In this document: one piece after another, positions 23,850 through 32,874 of the stretch
Layout of the letters: each line of letters begins with the position of its first letter
How positions within the stretch are numbered: the stretch's first letter is position 1
DNA from: JAGSOU01 sp049974865
GTDB lineage: Bacteria; Pseudomonadota; Alphaproteobacteria; Rhodobacterales; Rhodobacteraceae
Assembly: GCA_049974865.1 (NCBI GenBank)
Contig: JBNGCX010000010.1
Location: 1-64,000 of the forward strand
Direction of reading: 5' to 3'
Length of the DNA: 64,000 nucleotides
Notes under the pieces: generated by a model
What the model was told of the DNA's origin: nothing
The model's input: only the letters and a program-made list of their open reading frames with translations
Database searches by the model: none
Translations under genes and position numbers: made by a program

Positions 23850-24547
23850 TCGCCGGCGATTTCCTCAAGGCGCTGGCGCAGCTTTCCGACCGGCGCTTTC
23901 GCCGCGTGCTGTGGCTGGGGCTGGGGCTGACGCTCCTGCTGCTCTTCGCCATGACAGTGCTCTTCATCGGCGTGGTTCAGTGGGTCTTCCCAGAGACACT
24001 GAGCCTGCCGGTGATCGGCGAGATCTCCTGGGTCGGCGACGCCTTTTCCTTCGCCGTGGTCGCGGCGATGATGGTCCTGTCGGTCTTCCTGATGGTGCCG
24101 GTGGCGTCCGCCTTCACCGGCTTCTTCCTCGAGGACGTGGCGCAGGCGGTGGAGGACCGGCATTACCCGGGCCTGCCGCCGGTGCCGCGCATCGGTTTCT
24201 ACGAAACGCTAAAGGACAGCGTGAATTTCTTCGGCGTGCTGGTCGCGGTCAACGCGCTGGCGCTACTGCTGTATTTCCCGATGGGGCCGCTGGCGCCGGT
24301 GATGTTCTGGGCCGTGAACGGCTACCTGCTGGGGCGGGAATATTTCCAGATGGTGGCCATGCGCCGGCTGGGCCGGCAGGGCGCCACGGCGCTGCGGCGC
24401 CGCTACTGGGGCCGGGTGTGGCTGGCGGGCACGCTGATGGCGGTGCCGCTGTCGGTGCCGCTGGTGAACCTGCTGATCCCGATCCTGGGCGCGGCCACCT
24501 TCACCCACCAGTTCCACCGGCTGAACGCGAAGGCGCCTTCGGCGTGA
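23846..24547 (+). CDS. EI24 domain (CysZ-like) membrane protein
   Basis: A 233-residue inner-membrane protein with an initial span (VLWLGLGLTLLLLFAMTVLF), a second long hydrophobic region (FSFAVVAAMMVLSVFLMVPVASAFTGFFLEDVA), and a C-terminal pair around the conserved NGYLLGREYFQMVAMRR. That last segment and the overall layout fit the EI24 family, which includes the sulfate transporter CysZ. It is translationally coupled to the nitroreductase gene through ATGA. Transport of sulfate is possible but not shown; the sulfate-activation gene is 24 kb away. Confidence 0.82.
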   Translation: MIAGDFLKALAQLSDRRFRRVLWLGLGLTLLLLFAMTVLFIGVVQWVFPETLSLPVIGEISWVGDAFSFAVVAAMMVLSVFLMVPVASAFTGFFLEDVAQAVEDRHYPGLPPVPRIGFYETLKDSVNFFGVLVAVNALALLLYFPMGPLAPVMFWAVNGYLLGREYFQMVAMRRLGRQGATALRRRYWGRVWLAGTLMAVPLSVPLVNLLIPILGAATFTHQFHRLNAKAPSA

Positions 24548-24585
24548 CGAAGCGCAGAACAGCACGCGCATGTCCAAGAAGAGGG

Positions 24586-24660
24586 CAGCGTCCGCCCGCG
24601 GTGGGCGCGAAAGCGCCCGCCTGGGGGGCGGGCGGGCGCTGCCCGGCGTAAACGCCGGGC
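24586..24660. terminator. cluster of GC hairpins between convergent genes
   Basis: Three nested or adjacent hairpins: an outer 14-bp arm pair with one mismatch (24586-24599 with 24628-24641), an inner GGGCGC-GAAA-GCGCCC (24603-24618), and a perfect 8-bp stem with TAAA loop (24641-24660). They fill the gap between the convergent EI24 and DUF1467 genes and probably end both transcripts. No T-run is present. Confidence 0.55.
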
Positions 24661-24706
24661 GGAACATCTGATCGGCCTCGCTCTGAAAGAGGGACCCGAT
24701 CGCTGC

Positions 24707-25000
24707 TTACTTGCCCGCGTCTTGCGACGATGCCGGGCCCATCCGGTGGAACCAGTCGAAATCGCGCACCTTGATCGCCCCCGAGGTGATGATCCCGGCC
24801 AGCACCGCCCAGATCACGACGGTGATCACCGTGACCAGCTTGGCCTTGCGCTTGAAGCTGAAATTGGCGGGCGCCCCGGCATGGGTGCCGGGCTCGATCT
24901 CGCCGCGGTCGCCTTGCGTCTCCAGCCGGATCGGCAGCGAGATGAACAGCACCAGGAACCAGACGACGGCGAAGAGCACGATGGCGGATGTGATACCCAT
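24707..25000 (-). CDS. DUF1467 family membrane protein
   Basis: A 97-residue protein with two membrane spans (AIVLFAVVWFLVLFISLPI and KLVTVITVVIWAVLAGIITSGAI) separated by an acidic loop with the family motif PIRLETQGDRGEIEPGTHAGAP. Length and motifs match DUF1467, common in alphaproteobacteria and regularly placed next to the methylmalonyl-CoA epimerase gene. Its ATG shares one base with the stop codon of that gene. The function is unknown. Confidence 0.88.
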   Translation of the reverse strand: MGITSAIVLFAVVWFLVLFISLPIRLETQGDRGEIEPGTHAGAPANFSFKRKAKLVTVITVVIWAVLAGIITSGAIKVRDFDWFHRMGPASSQDAGK

Positions 25001-25404
25001 CAGACCTGCTCCAGCTCGATCAGGCAGCCGTTGAAATCCTTGGGATGCAGGAACAGCACCGGCTTGCCATGCGCCCCGGTCTTGGGCTCGCCCGAGCCCA
25101 GCACTCGGGCGCCCGACGCTTTCAGCTGATCGCGCGCGGCGAGGATGTCCTCGACCTCGTAGCAGATATGATGGATGCCACCGGCGGGGTTCTTTTCCAG
25201 GAAGCCCGCGATGGGAGAGTTCTCGCCCAGCGGATAGAGCAGTTCGATCTTGGTGTTGGGCAGTTCGATGAACACCACCGTGACGCCGTGGTCGGGCTCG
25301 TCCTGCGGGTCGCCGACATTGGCTCCCAGCGTGTTGCGGTATTGCGCGGCCGCGGCCTCGAGGTCGGGCACGGCAATGGCGACATGGTTCAGGCGGCCGA
25401 TCAT
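25000..25404 (-). CDS. mce: methylmalonyl-CoA epimerase
   Basis: A 134-residue vicinal-oxygen-chelate enzyme that interconverts the (R) and (S) forms of methylmalonyl-CoA, feeding propionyl-CoA carbon to succinyl-CoA. The start RLNHVAIAVPDLEAA gives the first metal His, GGIHHICYEVEDI the second, and the final FNGCLIELEQV the metal Glu; VFIELPNTKIELLYPLGE is the usual middle block. Length is normal. GGAG lies before the ATG. It forms a unit with the DUF1467 gene. Confidence 0.93.
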   Translation of the reverse strand: MIGRLNHVAIAVPDLEAAAAQYRNTLGANVGDPQDEPDHGVTVVFIELPNTKIELLYPLGENSPIAGFLEKNPAGGIHHICYEVEDILAARDQLKASGARVLGSGEPKTGAHGKPVLFLHPKDFNGCLIELEQV

Positions 25405-25511
25405 CTGGTTTGCTCCTCTCTCCTTCGCTGCACCGGTTATGAGGCGCGGACGCGCCGCCCGCAAGCCCGGCAAGACCCCTTGGCGCGGCTTCCGCGCCGC
25501 CCCCCTGCCGC

Positions 25512-26225
25512 CTAGAGCGCCGGGTCGTCGGCCACCCGCACCAGCCGGGTGAGGTCCGACAGCCGCTCCACCTGCCGCCCCTCGGCGTCGAAATTCGAGG
25601 GCGACAGCCAGGCGGTGAAGGCCTCTTTCAGCGCCGGCCATTCGGCGTCGATCGCCGCGAACCAGGCGGTGTCGCGGTTGCGCCCCTTGACCACGGCGGC
25701 CTGCCGGAACACGCCCTCGTAGCTGAAGCCCAGCCGCTGGGCGGCCCGGCGCGAACCGAGGTTCAGCGCGTTGCATTTCCATTCATACCGGCGATAGCCC
25801 GACTCGAAGACCCACTGCATCATCAGGAACATCGCCTCGGTCGCTGCGGGGCCGCGCTGCAACTCGGGCGAGAAATTGATGTGGCCCACCTCGATGCTGC
25901 CGGCCTCGGGGGCGATGCGCAGGTAGCTGGCCACGCCCGCGAAATGGCCGGTGGCCTTGTCCTTGACGGCGTAGAAGAACGGGTCCGCGCCGGCTGTTAT
26001 CTCGCGCACCCAGCGATGGTATTGCGCCGCCGAGGAGAACGGCCCGTAAGGCAGGTAATCCCAGATCGCCGCGTCAGCGCTGTTGGCGCGGTGCAGGTCG
26101 GCGGCGTGGCGGTCGGCCTGCAGCCGCTCCAGCCGGGCAAAGCGGCCCTCCATCGCCTCGGGCCCCAGGCGCGGCGGCGGCGTCCAGCCGGGCACGGGCC
26201 GCCCGCGGGTGCTGTCGTCTGGCAT
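25512..26225 (-). CDS. GNAT family N-acetyltransferase (RimJ/RimL-like)
   Basis: A 237-residue acetyltransferase of the larger type related to RimJ/RimL. Seen are WDYLPYGPF and HRWVREI in the first half, VGHINFSPELQRGPAATEAMFLMMQWVFE (the acetyl-CoA pyrophosphate loop region) and the YRRYEWKCNALNLGSRRAAQRLGFSYEGVFRQA block typical of this group. A protein or small amine may be the acceptor. The ATG at 26225 has GGAG at the right distance; the ATG four codons earlier is too close to its AAGGA. It stands alone between the epimerase and DUF1501 genes. Confidence 0.87.
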   Translation of the reverse strand: MPDDSTRGRPVPGWTPPPRLGPEAMEGRFARLERLQADRHAADLHRANSADAAIWDYLPYGPFSSAAQYHRWVREITAGADPFFYAVKDKATGHFAGVASYLRIAPEAGSIEVGHINFSPELQRGPAATEAMFLMMQWVFESGYRRYEWKCNALNLGSRRAAQRLGFSYEGVFRQAAVVKGRNRDTAWFAAIDAEWPALKEAFTAWLSPSNFDAEGRQVERLSDLTRLVRVADDPAL

Positions 26226-26296
26226 CGTGCGCTCCATGATCCTTCTTCGCTACAGCCTTAGCGCGAAACGGCGCCGGGGCGAAGCCCTGCCGGGCC

Positions 26297-27526
26297 TCAA
26301 CGGATGAGGCCGCCGACACCGTCCATGTCCAGCCCCGGGAAGATCGCGGTTTCCAGGGTCGTGCGGTCGAGCCCGAACAACCCTTGCATGGTCGCGGCGG
26401 CGTAGGCGCGCACATCGGCCGTGGGCATCAGGTCGCGGCCCTGGTAAAGGTCGCCCTCGCCCAGCCCCGGCCAGGTCCCCCGGACCCGGCCGCCCTTCAG
26501 CGCGCCGCCGGCCAGCAGCATCGCCCCGGCAGTGCCGTGGTCGGTGCCCGCCGTTCCGTTCTCGCGCACCGTGCGGCCGAACTCGGTCATCGCAACCACC
26601 GCCGTGCTGTCCCAGTCGGGGCCGAGGCCGGCGCGCAGAGTCAGGATGGTTTCGGAAAGCTGCGACAGCGGACCTCTCAAGGCGCCCGTCTGGTTGGCAT
26701 GCGTGTCCCAGCCGCTGATCGAGAACGCTGCGATGCGCGTGTCCCGGCGCAGCCGGTCGGCGGCGAAGTCGGCCACCTGAACATGGGCCTTGCCGGGCTT
26801 GCGCCGCATGGCTGGGGCCATGCCCTGCATGCCGCCCTCGGCGTCCGGCTCCGGCGCATCGAAATCAAGGCTGGCCGAAATCTCGGCCGCCTGGGCCACG
26901 GAGTCGCGAAACAGCGGGTCGTCGTGGCAGACCATTTCCAGCAGGCGGCGGGTCTGCGGGGTCAGCTCGAACTGCACCTGCGGCCACCAGTTCGCGACCT
27001 GTGCCGGCCCTTCCAGCACGCGCATCGACTCGCGCCCGATGGCGAAGGCGGTCTCGGCCTCGATCCCCGGCACCACCTGCAGCATGCGGTTCAGCCAGCC
27101 CTCGCGCGCGATCGGCGCGCCGGGGGTAAAGCCGGTGCCCGCCTCCAGCAGGTCCTGCCCGTCGAAATGGCTGCGCTTGTCGCGATAGGGGGTGGAGACG
27201 GCATGGGCGATGCCCAGCTCTCCGGCCCTCCACAACGGCATCAGATCACCCAGCCCCGGATGCAGCGCGAAGAAACCGTCGAGGTCATGCGCGCCCGCGG
27301 CCTCGCCCACCGGCAGGCTTCTGCGCAGGCCGGCCAGATGCGGGTCGCCATAGGGCTGGACCACGTCCAGGCCATCCATCGCGCCGCGCAGGATGATCAC
27401 CACGAGGCGCGTGTCCCAGGGCGCCAAGGCCAGCGTCACCGGGGTCAGCAGCGGGCTGGCCGCGGCCGAGCAGCCCAACGCGAAGCTGCGGCCGAGGAAA
27501 GTGCGGCGGGAGAGATCGGCAGCCAT
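26297..27526 (-). CDS. DUF1501 family protein with Tat signal
   Basis: A 409-residue exported protein. The N-terminus SRRTFLGRSFALGCSAAA is a twin-arginine signal, so it is folded before export. The DUF1501 body shows LVVIILRGAMDGLDVVQPYGD, the SHFDGQDLLEAG segment, ISGWDTHANQ, MTEFGRTVREN and a GTDHGTAGAMLLAGG metal-site-like block, resembling alkaline-phosphatase-fold sulfatases. The family is almost always paired with DUF1800 and that is the case here, overlapping upstream. GGAG lies 6 nt before ATG 27526; an ATG two codons earlier overlaps the DUF1800 stop. The function is not established. Confidence 0.88.
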   Translation of the reverse strand: MAADLSRRTFLGRSFALGCSAAASPLLTPVTLALAPWDTRLVVIILRGAMDGLDVVQPYGDPHLAGLRRSLPVGEAAGAHDLDGFFALHPGLGDLMPLWRAGELGIAHAVSTPYRDKRSHFDGQDLLEAGTGFTPGAPIAREGWLNRMLQVVPGIEAETAFAIGRESMRVLEGPAQVANWWPQVQFELTPQTRRLLEMVCHDDPLFRDSVAQAAEISASLDFDAPEPDAEGGMQGMAPAMRRKPGKAHVQVADFAADRLRRDTRIAAFSISGWDTHANQTGALRGPLSQLSETILTLRAGLGPDWDSTAVVAMTEFGRTVRENGTAGTDHGTAGAMLLAGGALKGGRVRGTWPGLGEGDLYQGRDLMPTADVRAYAAATMQGLFGLDRTTLETAIFPGLDMDGVGGLIR

Positions 27527-27528
27527 GG

Positions 27529-28917
27529 TCATCTCCGTTGGAACTCGGGCGAGGCCAGCACGAGGCCGATGCCCTCGGCCCGGGTGGCCGCCGCGCCGGC
27601 GGCGAAGTTCAGATCGGCGCCCGCGGTGCCGCCCAGGGCGCTAACCACGAAGTCCCGCGGATCGGGCAGCGTATCGGTCAGCGCCTGCGGCGCCCGCATG
27701 CCCCACTGGATGCGGGCGGCCATGCCCTGTGGCGTGACCCAGGCCCCGGCCGACTCGGGCAGGCCGTCCGGGCCGTCGGGTCGCTGCCAGGACTGGCCCA
27801 TCAGTTGCAGCGGCACCAGGAGCTGGGTCCGGGCCCGCCGCCGCGGCAGCGCGGCGATCTTGCCGCCCGGCACGCCGAGCGCGCGCAGGGCGGCGGCGAT
27901 GTAGTCGAAGGGTTGGCGCACCTTGCGCCGCTCGGGCGCCCAGGCCGAGGGATGCTCCAGCAGCGCCGCGTAGGTGGCGCTCAGGTTCCCGCCGCTGGCG
28001 CTGTAAGCCGCCGCCACGTGATCGACCAGCGCGGGGGGCGGGTTGTCATCGACGAAATGCACCGCCAGCTTGCGCGCCAGGTGCCGCGCGGTCGCCGGGT
28101 GTGCCGCCAGGGCGTCAAGCGCGGCATGGATATCTTCGAGACCACCCTTGTAGGTCTGTCCGAGCACGGTCTCCGCGCCGGGCTCCACATAGCCTTGGCG
28201 GAAGACGAAGCCGGTGCCGCTCTTGAAGCTGAGGCCGGTGAACAGTTCGGCCAACTGGCGCACGTCGCTCTGGCTGTAATCGGCATCCACCCCCAGCGTG
28301 TGCAGTTCCAGCACCTCGCGGGCCAGGTTCTCGTTAAGGCCCCGGTCCGGATTGTTTTTCGCGAAGCGCGAATTCGGACCGGCCGATCGCGTCTGGTCGA
28401 GATAGAGCAGCATGGCCACATGGGTCACCGCCGCCTTCAGAAGGGTGGCGAAGTCGCCCGCCAGGTTGGGGCGGATCGCCTCGTCCACGTAGGCGGAGAT
28501 TGCCTGGCTCAGGATCTGAACGCTGTATCCGACGGTGAAGTGATCGGCCCAGAACTGGACCAGCCGCTCGCGAAAGCCATATTCGGCCTGCGCAGCGCGG
28601 GCGACGTTCGCGCGCAGCCCGGCCAGGTAGTCCGCGCGCGCCGCGCCGCGCACCGCCTTGATGCCGTCGACCACGGCGTCGCCTTCTTCCTTGGTCGTCG
28701 CGGCGCTGCTTTGCTTGCGCAGGCTGAGATAGACATGCCAGCGGGCGATGGCCGCGTCGTAGCCGGGCAGCTGAAAGGCCTCGGCCATGCGGTCGGGGCC
28801 GCCAAGCTCTTCCAGAAGGTCGCCCGCGCTGGCCGGCCTCGCGAAGCGCGGCCCCAGGCCGGTACCGAACCGGATCGCCGCAATTGTCGGATCGTAACGC
28901 AAGGTCGGGCCATCCAT
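27529..28917 (-). CDS. DUF1800 family protein
   Basis: A 462-residue protein of the DUF1800 family: AAIRFGTGLGPR at the start, LVQFWADHFTV, the NENLAREVLELHTLGVDADYSQSDVRQLAELFTG block (the family signature) and ARHLARKLAVHFVDDNPPPALVDHVA. These proteins occur with exported DUF1501 partners and are thought to act together outside the cytoplasm; the exact reaction is unknown. No clear signal peptide is visible. It is the first gene of the pair, with its stop overlapping the first possible start of DUF1501. The ribosome binding sequence is weak. Confidence 0.87.
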   Translation of the reverse strand: MDGPTLRYDPTIAAIRFGTGLGPRFARPASAGDLLEELGGPDRMAEAFQLPGYDAAIARWHVYLSLRKQSSAATTKEEGDAVVDGIKAVRGAARADYLAGLRANVARAAQAEYGFRERLVQFWADHFTVGYSVQILSQAISAYVDEAIRPNLAGDFATLLKAAVTHVAMLLYLDQTRSAGPNSRFAKNNPDRGLNENLAREVLELHTLGVDADYSQSDVRQLAELFTGLSFKSGTGFVFRQGYVEPGAETVLGQTYKGGLEDIHAALDALAAHPATARHLARKLAVHFVDDNPPPALVDHVAAAYSASGGNLSATYAALLEHPSAWAPERRKVRQPFDYIAAALRALGVPGGKIAALPRRRARTQLLVPLQLMGQSWQRPDGPDGLPESAGAWVTPQGMAARIQWGMRAPQALTDTLPDPRDFVVSALGGTAGADLNFAAGAAATRAEGIGLVLASPEFQRR

Positions 28918-28930
28918 CCGTGCCGAAGGA

Positions 28931-28947
28931 GGCCCGCCAAGCGGGCC
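28931..28947. repeat. 7-bp GC hairpin between aspS and DUF1800 genes
   Basis: GGCCCGC-caa-GCGGGCC lies just upstream of the DUF1800 start and 180 nt or less from its ATG. It has no T-run and could be a leader hairpin of the DUF1800-DUF1501 transcript. Confidence 0.4.
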
Positions 28948-29018
28948 CGTCGCGGCACAGCATATCAGTTCGCCCCCGAGATTTCACCGGATTCGGGCGT
29001 GCCTGCCCGGCCCGCGGC

Positions 29019-30794
29019 CTATTCCTGCTCGATCACCCGCAGCGACAGCTCGCGGAGCTGTTCATTGGTGGGCAGGCTGGGGGCGCCCATCATCAGGTCC
29101 TCGGCGCGCTGGTTCATCGGGAACATGATGACCTCGCGGATATTGGCCTCGTCGGCCAGCAACATCACGATCCGGTCGATGCCCGCGGCGCAGCCGCCGT
29201 GCGGGGGCGCGCCGAACCTGAAGGCATTGACCATGCCGCCGAAGCGCTTGGTGACCTCCTCGGGCGGGTAGCCGGCCAGTTCGAAGGCCTTGAACATGAT
29301 GTCCGGGCGGTGGTTCCGGATCGCGCCCGAGACCAGCTCGTAGCCGTTGCACGCGAGGTCGTACTGGTAGCCCAGAACCTCCAGCGGATCGCCGTTGAGG
29401 GCGTCGAGCCCGCCCTGCGGCATCGAGAACGGGTTGTGGCTGAAATCGATCTCGCCGGTTTCGTCGTCCTTCTCGTACATCGGGAAGTCGACCACCCAGC
29501 AGAAGGCAAAGCGGTTTTGCTCGGTGAGGTTCAGCTCTTCGCCGATGACGTTGCGCGCCCGCCCCGCCACGGCCTCGAAGGCATGCGGCTTGCCGCCCAG
29601 GAAGAAGGCCGCGTCGCCCTTGCCCAGCCCCAGCTGTGTGCGGATCGCCTCGGTCCGCTCGGGACCGATGTTCTTGGCCAGCGGGCCCGCGGCCTCCATG
29701 CCGTTCTCGCCCTCGCGCCAGAAGATGTAGCCCATGCCGGGCAGCCCTTCCTGCTGGGCGTATTTGTTCATCCGGTCGCAGAACTTGCGCGAGCCGCCGC
29801 CGGGCGCGGGGATGGCGCGCACCTCGGTGCCCTCCTGCTCCAGCAGCTTGGCGAAGATGGCGAAGCCCGAACCGCGGAAATGCTCGGATACGTCCTGCAT
29901 CTTGATCGGGTTGCGCAGGTCGGGCTTGTCGGTGCCGTACCAGCGCATCGCGTCGGCAAAGGCGATCTGCGGCCAGTGCTTGTCGACCTTGTGGCCGCCG
30001 CCGAACTCCTCGAACACACCCTCGATTACCGGCTGGATTGTGTCGAACACGTCCTGCTGCTCGACGAAGGACATCTCCAGATCGAGCTGGTAGAAATCGG
30101 TGGGCGAGCGGTCGGCGCGCGGGTCCTCGTCGCGGAAGCAGGGCGCGATCTGGAAATACTTGTCGAAGCCCGACACCATGATCAGCTGCTTGAACTGCTG
30201 CGGCGCCTGCGGCAGGGCGTAGAACTTGCCCGGGTGCAGGCGGCTGGGGACGAGGAAGTCGCGCGCGCCCTCGGGGCTCGACGCGGTGATGATCGGCGTC
30301 TGGTATTCGCGGAAGCCGATGTCCCACATCCGGCGGCGGATCGAGGCCACCACGTTAGAGCGCAGCTTCATGTTGTCCTGCATCGCCTCGCGCCGCAGGT
30401 CGAGGTAGCGGTAGCGCAGGCGGGTTTCCTCTGGATATTCCTGGTCACCGAACACGATCAGCGGCAACTCGTCGGCCGCGCCTAGCACCTCCAGCTCGCG
30501 CACGTAGACCTCGATCTCGCCGGTGGGCAGCTTGGGATTGATCAGGTCGGGATGGCGCGCCTTCACCTCGCCGTCGATGCGGATGCACCATTCGCTGCGC
30601 ACCTTTTCCAGCTCTTCGAAGGCGCCGGAATCGCTGTCGCAGAGCACCTGGGTGACGCCGTAATGGTCGCGCAGGTCGATGAACAGAACGCCGCCGTGGT
30701 CGCGCACCCGGTGCACCCAGCCCGACAGGCGGACGGACTCACCGACATCTGATTTGGTCAACTCGGCGCAGGTGTGGCTGCGGAAAGCGTGCAT
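29019..30794 (-). CDS. aspS: aspartyl-tRNA synthetase
   Basis: A 591-residue class II synthetase that charges tRNA-Asp with aspartate. The N-terminal OB fold has GWVHRVRDHGGVLFIDLRDHYG; the catalytic core has motif 2 (FQIAPCFRDEDPRADRSPTDFYQLDLEMSF), the bacterial GAD insertion, and motif 3 (GCAAGIDRIVMLLA). Length matches the bacterial type. Many alphaproteobacterial AspRS are non-discriminating and also charge tRNA-Asn; that cannot be settled here. It is a single-gene unit between the DUF1800 gene and the divergent CFA-like gene. Confidence 0.96.
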   Translation of the reverse strand: MHAFRSHTCAELTKSDVGESVRLSGWVHRVRDHGGVLFIDLRDHYGVTQVLCDSDSGAFEELEKVRSEWCIRIDGEVKARHPDLINPKLPTGEIEVYVRELEVLGAADELPLIVFGDQEYPEETRLRYRYLDLRREAMQDNMKLRSNVVASIRRRMWDIGFREYQTPIITASSPEGARDFLVPSRLHPGKFYALPQAPQQFKQLIMVSGFDKYFQIAPCFRDEDPRADRSPTDFYQLDLEMSFVEQQDVFDTIQPVIEGVFEEFGGGHKVDKHWPQIAFADAMRWYGTDKPDLRNPIKMQDVSEHFRGSGFAIFAKLLEQEGTEVRAIPAPGGGSRKFCDRMNKYAQQEGLPGMGYIFWREGENGMEAAGPLAKNIGPERTEAIRTQLGLGKGDAAFFLGGKPHAFEAVAGRARNVIGEELNLTEQNRFAFCWVVDFPMYEKDDETGEIDFSHNPFSMPQGGLDALNGDPLEVLGYQYDLACNGYELVSGAIRNHRPDIMFKAFELAGYPPEEVTKRFGGMVNAFRFGAPPHGGCAAGIDRIVMLLADEANIREVIMFPMNQRAEDLMMGAPSLPTNEQLRELSLRVIEQE

Positions 30795-30970
30795 CTGGGG
30801 CCTCTCTGGCGCTGAAAACTAAGGTCCGCGCCGATACACATGCTCCACGCCGGGAAGTCAAGGGAAGCGTTGCCGGAAGGGTAGACAGATCGCCCTACCG
30901 GCGGCAGACTGCCAGCAAAAGCGTCCATTGAGAACAACAAGTTGCGGGCGCGCAGACAGGGGGTATGCCG

Positions 30971-32164
30971 ATGTGGGAGCGGCTGCTTGACCAGATGCTC
31001 AACAGCCTGATCCGGGAGGGCAGGCTGCGATTGACATGGCCCGACGGATCGGAGCGTGTCTATGGCACCGGCGGAGAGGAAGCCGCCATTCACCTGCACG
31101 ACCCGGCCCTGCCCCGTCGGATCGTTCTCAACCCCGAGCTGGGGGTCGGCGAAGGATACATGGACGGCACGCTGACCATCGAAGGCGACGACCTGCACGG
31201 ATTTCTCGGGCTGATCCTGCACAATCGCAGCAGCGGCGCCACCGGCCTGCCCATAAAGCTCAACCACCGGTTGCGGCGGGGCCTACGCAAGATCCAGCAA
31301 TACAACCCCGTTGGCAAGGCGCAGCGCAACGTCGCACATCACTACGACCTGTCCGGGGAGCTCTACGACCTGTTCCTCGACGAGGACCGGCAGTATTCCT
31401 GCGCCTATTTTCGCAGCCCCGACGACACGCTGGAGCAGGCCCAGGCCCAGAAGAAGGCGCATATCGCGGACAAGCTGCTGATCGAGCCAGGCATGCGGGT
31501 CCTGGATATCGGCTGCGGCTGGGGCGGCATGGGGCTGACGCTGGCGCGCGACTACGGCGCCGAGGTGCTGGGCGTGACCCTGTCGGAAGAACAGCACAAG
31601 ATCGCACAGGCCCGGGCCGAGGCGGCTGGGCTGTCGGACAAGGTGGAATTTCGCCTCACCGATTACCGCGATGTCACCGGGCAGTTCGACCGCATCGTCT
31701 CGGTCGGCATGTTCGAGCACGTGGGCGTGCCGCATTACCCCGAGTATTTCGGCCATATCCGCGACAAGCTCACCGAGGACGGCGTGGCGCTGATCCACAC
31801 CATCGGGCGGATGAACCCGCCGGGCACCACCAGCCCATGGATCCTGAAATACATCTTCCCCGGCGGCTATGTGCCGGCGATGTCCGAGGTCCTGGAGGTC
31901 ATCGAGAAAGAGCCGCTCTGGGTCACCGATGTCGAGGTCTGGCGCCTGCATTACGCCGAGACGCTGCGCCACTGGTTCGACCGTTTCGTGGCACGCGAGG
32001 ACGAGGCCCGGGCGCTTTACGACGAACGGTTCTGCCGGATGTGGCGGTTCTACCTCGTGGCGTCCGAGATGACCTTCCGCGCCAACAACCAGACGGTGTT
32101 CCAGTTCCAGCTGGCGCGCCGGCAGGACGCGGTGCCGCTGACGCGGGACTACCTCTATCCCTAG
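30971..32164 (+). CDS. cyclopropane-fatty-acyl-phospholipid synthase family methyltransferase
   Basis: A 397-residue enzyme that would transfer a methylene or methyl group from S-adenosylmethionine to unsaturated membrane acyl chains. The N-terminal lipid-binding part (LNPELGVGEGYMDGTLTIEGDDL) precedes the methyltransferase core with VLDIGCGWGGMGLTLARDYGAEVLGVTLSEEQ, QFDRIVSVGMFEHVG and the late WRLHYAETLRHWFDRF and MWRFYLVASEMTFRA blocks. The start is ATG 30971, with GGGGG 7 nt upstream; an ATG two codons earlier is too close. Its stop overlaps the convergent CPBP gene. Confidence 0.88.
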   Translation: MWERLLDQMLNSLIREGRLRLTWPDGSERVYGTGGEEAAIHLHDPALPRRIVLNPELGVGEGYMDGTLTIEGDDLHGFLGLILHNRSSGATGLPIKLNHRLRRGLRKIQQYNPVGKAQRNVAHHYDLSGELYDLFLDEDRQYSCAYFRSPDDTLEQAQAQKKAHIADKLLIEPGMRVLDIGCGWGGMGLTLARDYGAEVLGVTLSEEQHKIAQARAEAAGLSDKVEFRLTDYRDVTGQFDRIVSVGMFEHVGVPHYPEYFGHIRDKLTEDGVALIHTIGRMNPPGTTSPWILKYIFPGGYVPAMSEVLEVIEKEPLWVTDVEVWRLHYAETLRHWFDRFVAREDEARALYDERFCRMWRFYLVASEMTFRANNQTVFQFQLARRQDAVPLTRDYLYP

Positions 32165-32844
32165 AACGGGCGCTGGACGTTGCCGGAATAGAAATAGATG
32201 CCCAACCCGAAAGTGAAGATCAGCCAGCCCGCGATTGCATGCAGCAGCACCGCCTGCGGGAAGTTGCGCCGCGCCTCGTAGGACCAGGCGAAGGCCAGCC
32301 CGCCGAAGAAGGTCATCGCGGCCACGATCCAGCTCCAGTACATCAGGTGGGCCAGCGAAAACGCCGCCGCGTTCAGCACCAGCGCGGGCTTCAGCCCCGG
32401 CAGAAGCGCACCGTAGCGGCGGAAGAAGAGCGGTCGGTAGACCAGTTCCTGCGGCAGGGCAGAGGCCAGCGGATAGAGCGCGATGATCATCGCCATCCGC
32501 AGGGGATTTTGGCGCGCCAGGGCGAACAGCCCGTCGGGGCGCAGGGCCAGCATCACCGACAGGCAGACCGCCAGCGTGACCAGGGTGAAACCGGCGACGA
32601 AGCGCCAGTCGATGTCGCGCAGCCCGTAGCGCAGCTCGGGCCAGTCGAATCCCTCGGTCACGTGCAGCAGGACCAGCCCGATGGCCGAGACCAGGAACAG
32701 CATGGGAAACATCAGCATGGGCGGCAGCAGCAGGGCCATCGCCAGGGGCGCGAGCACGAAGAACCCGGTGAACTCGGCCCAGAGCCGGGTGCGGCGGGTC
32801 AGGCGCCGGGGCATCCCGGCCGGGTCGGTCCATCTGGTGCTCAT
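32161..32844 (-). CDS. CPBP family intramembrane protease homologue
   Basis: A 227-residue membrane protein with about seven spans and the three CPBP/Abi motifs: QELVYRPLFFRRYG, FSLAHL and LLHAIAG. The first motif normally begins with two Glu (EExxxR); here it is Gln-Glu, and the Arg and both His are kept, so activity is uncertain. Bacterial members act in the inner membrane, some in bacteriocin immunity, many of unknown role. It converges on and overlaps the CFA-like gene by 4 nt. Confidence 0.82.
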   Translation of the reverse strand: MSTRWTDPAGMPRRLTRRTRLWAEFTGFFVLAPLAMALLLPPMLMFPMLFLVSAIGLVLLHVTEGFDWPELRYGLRDIDWRFVAGFTLVTLAVCLSVMLALRPDGLFALARQNPLRMAMIIALYPLASALPQELVYRPLFFRRYGALLPGLKPALVLNAAAFSLAHLMYWSWIVAAMTFFGGLAFAWSYEARRNFPQAVLLHAIAGWLIFTFGLGIYFYSGNVQRPF

Positions 32845-32874
32845 AGGCGCACTATGACGGCGGGCGCGGGAATG

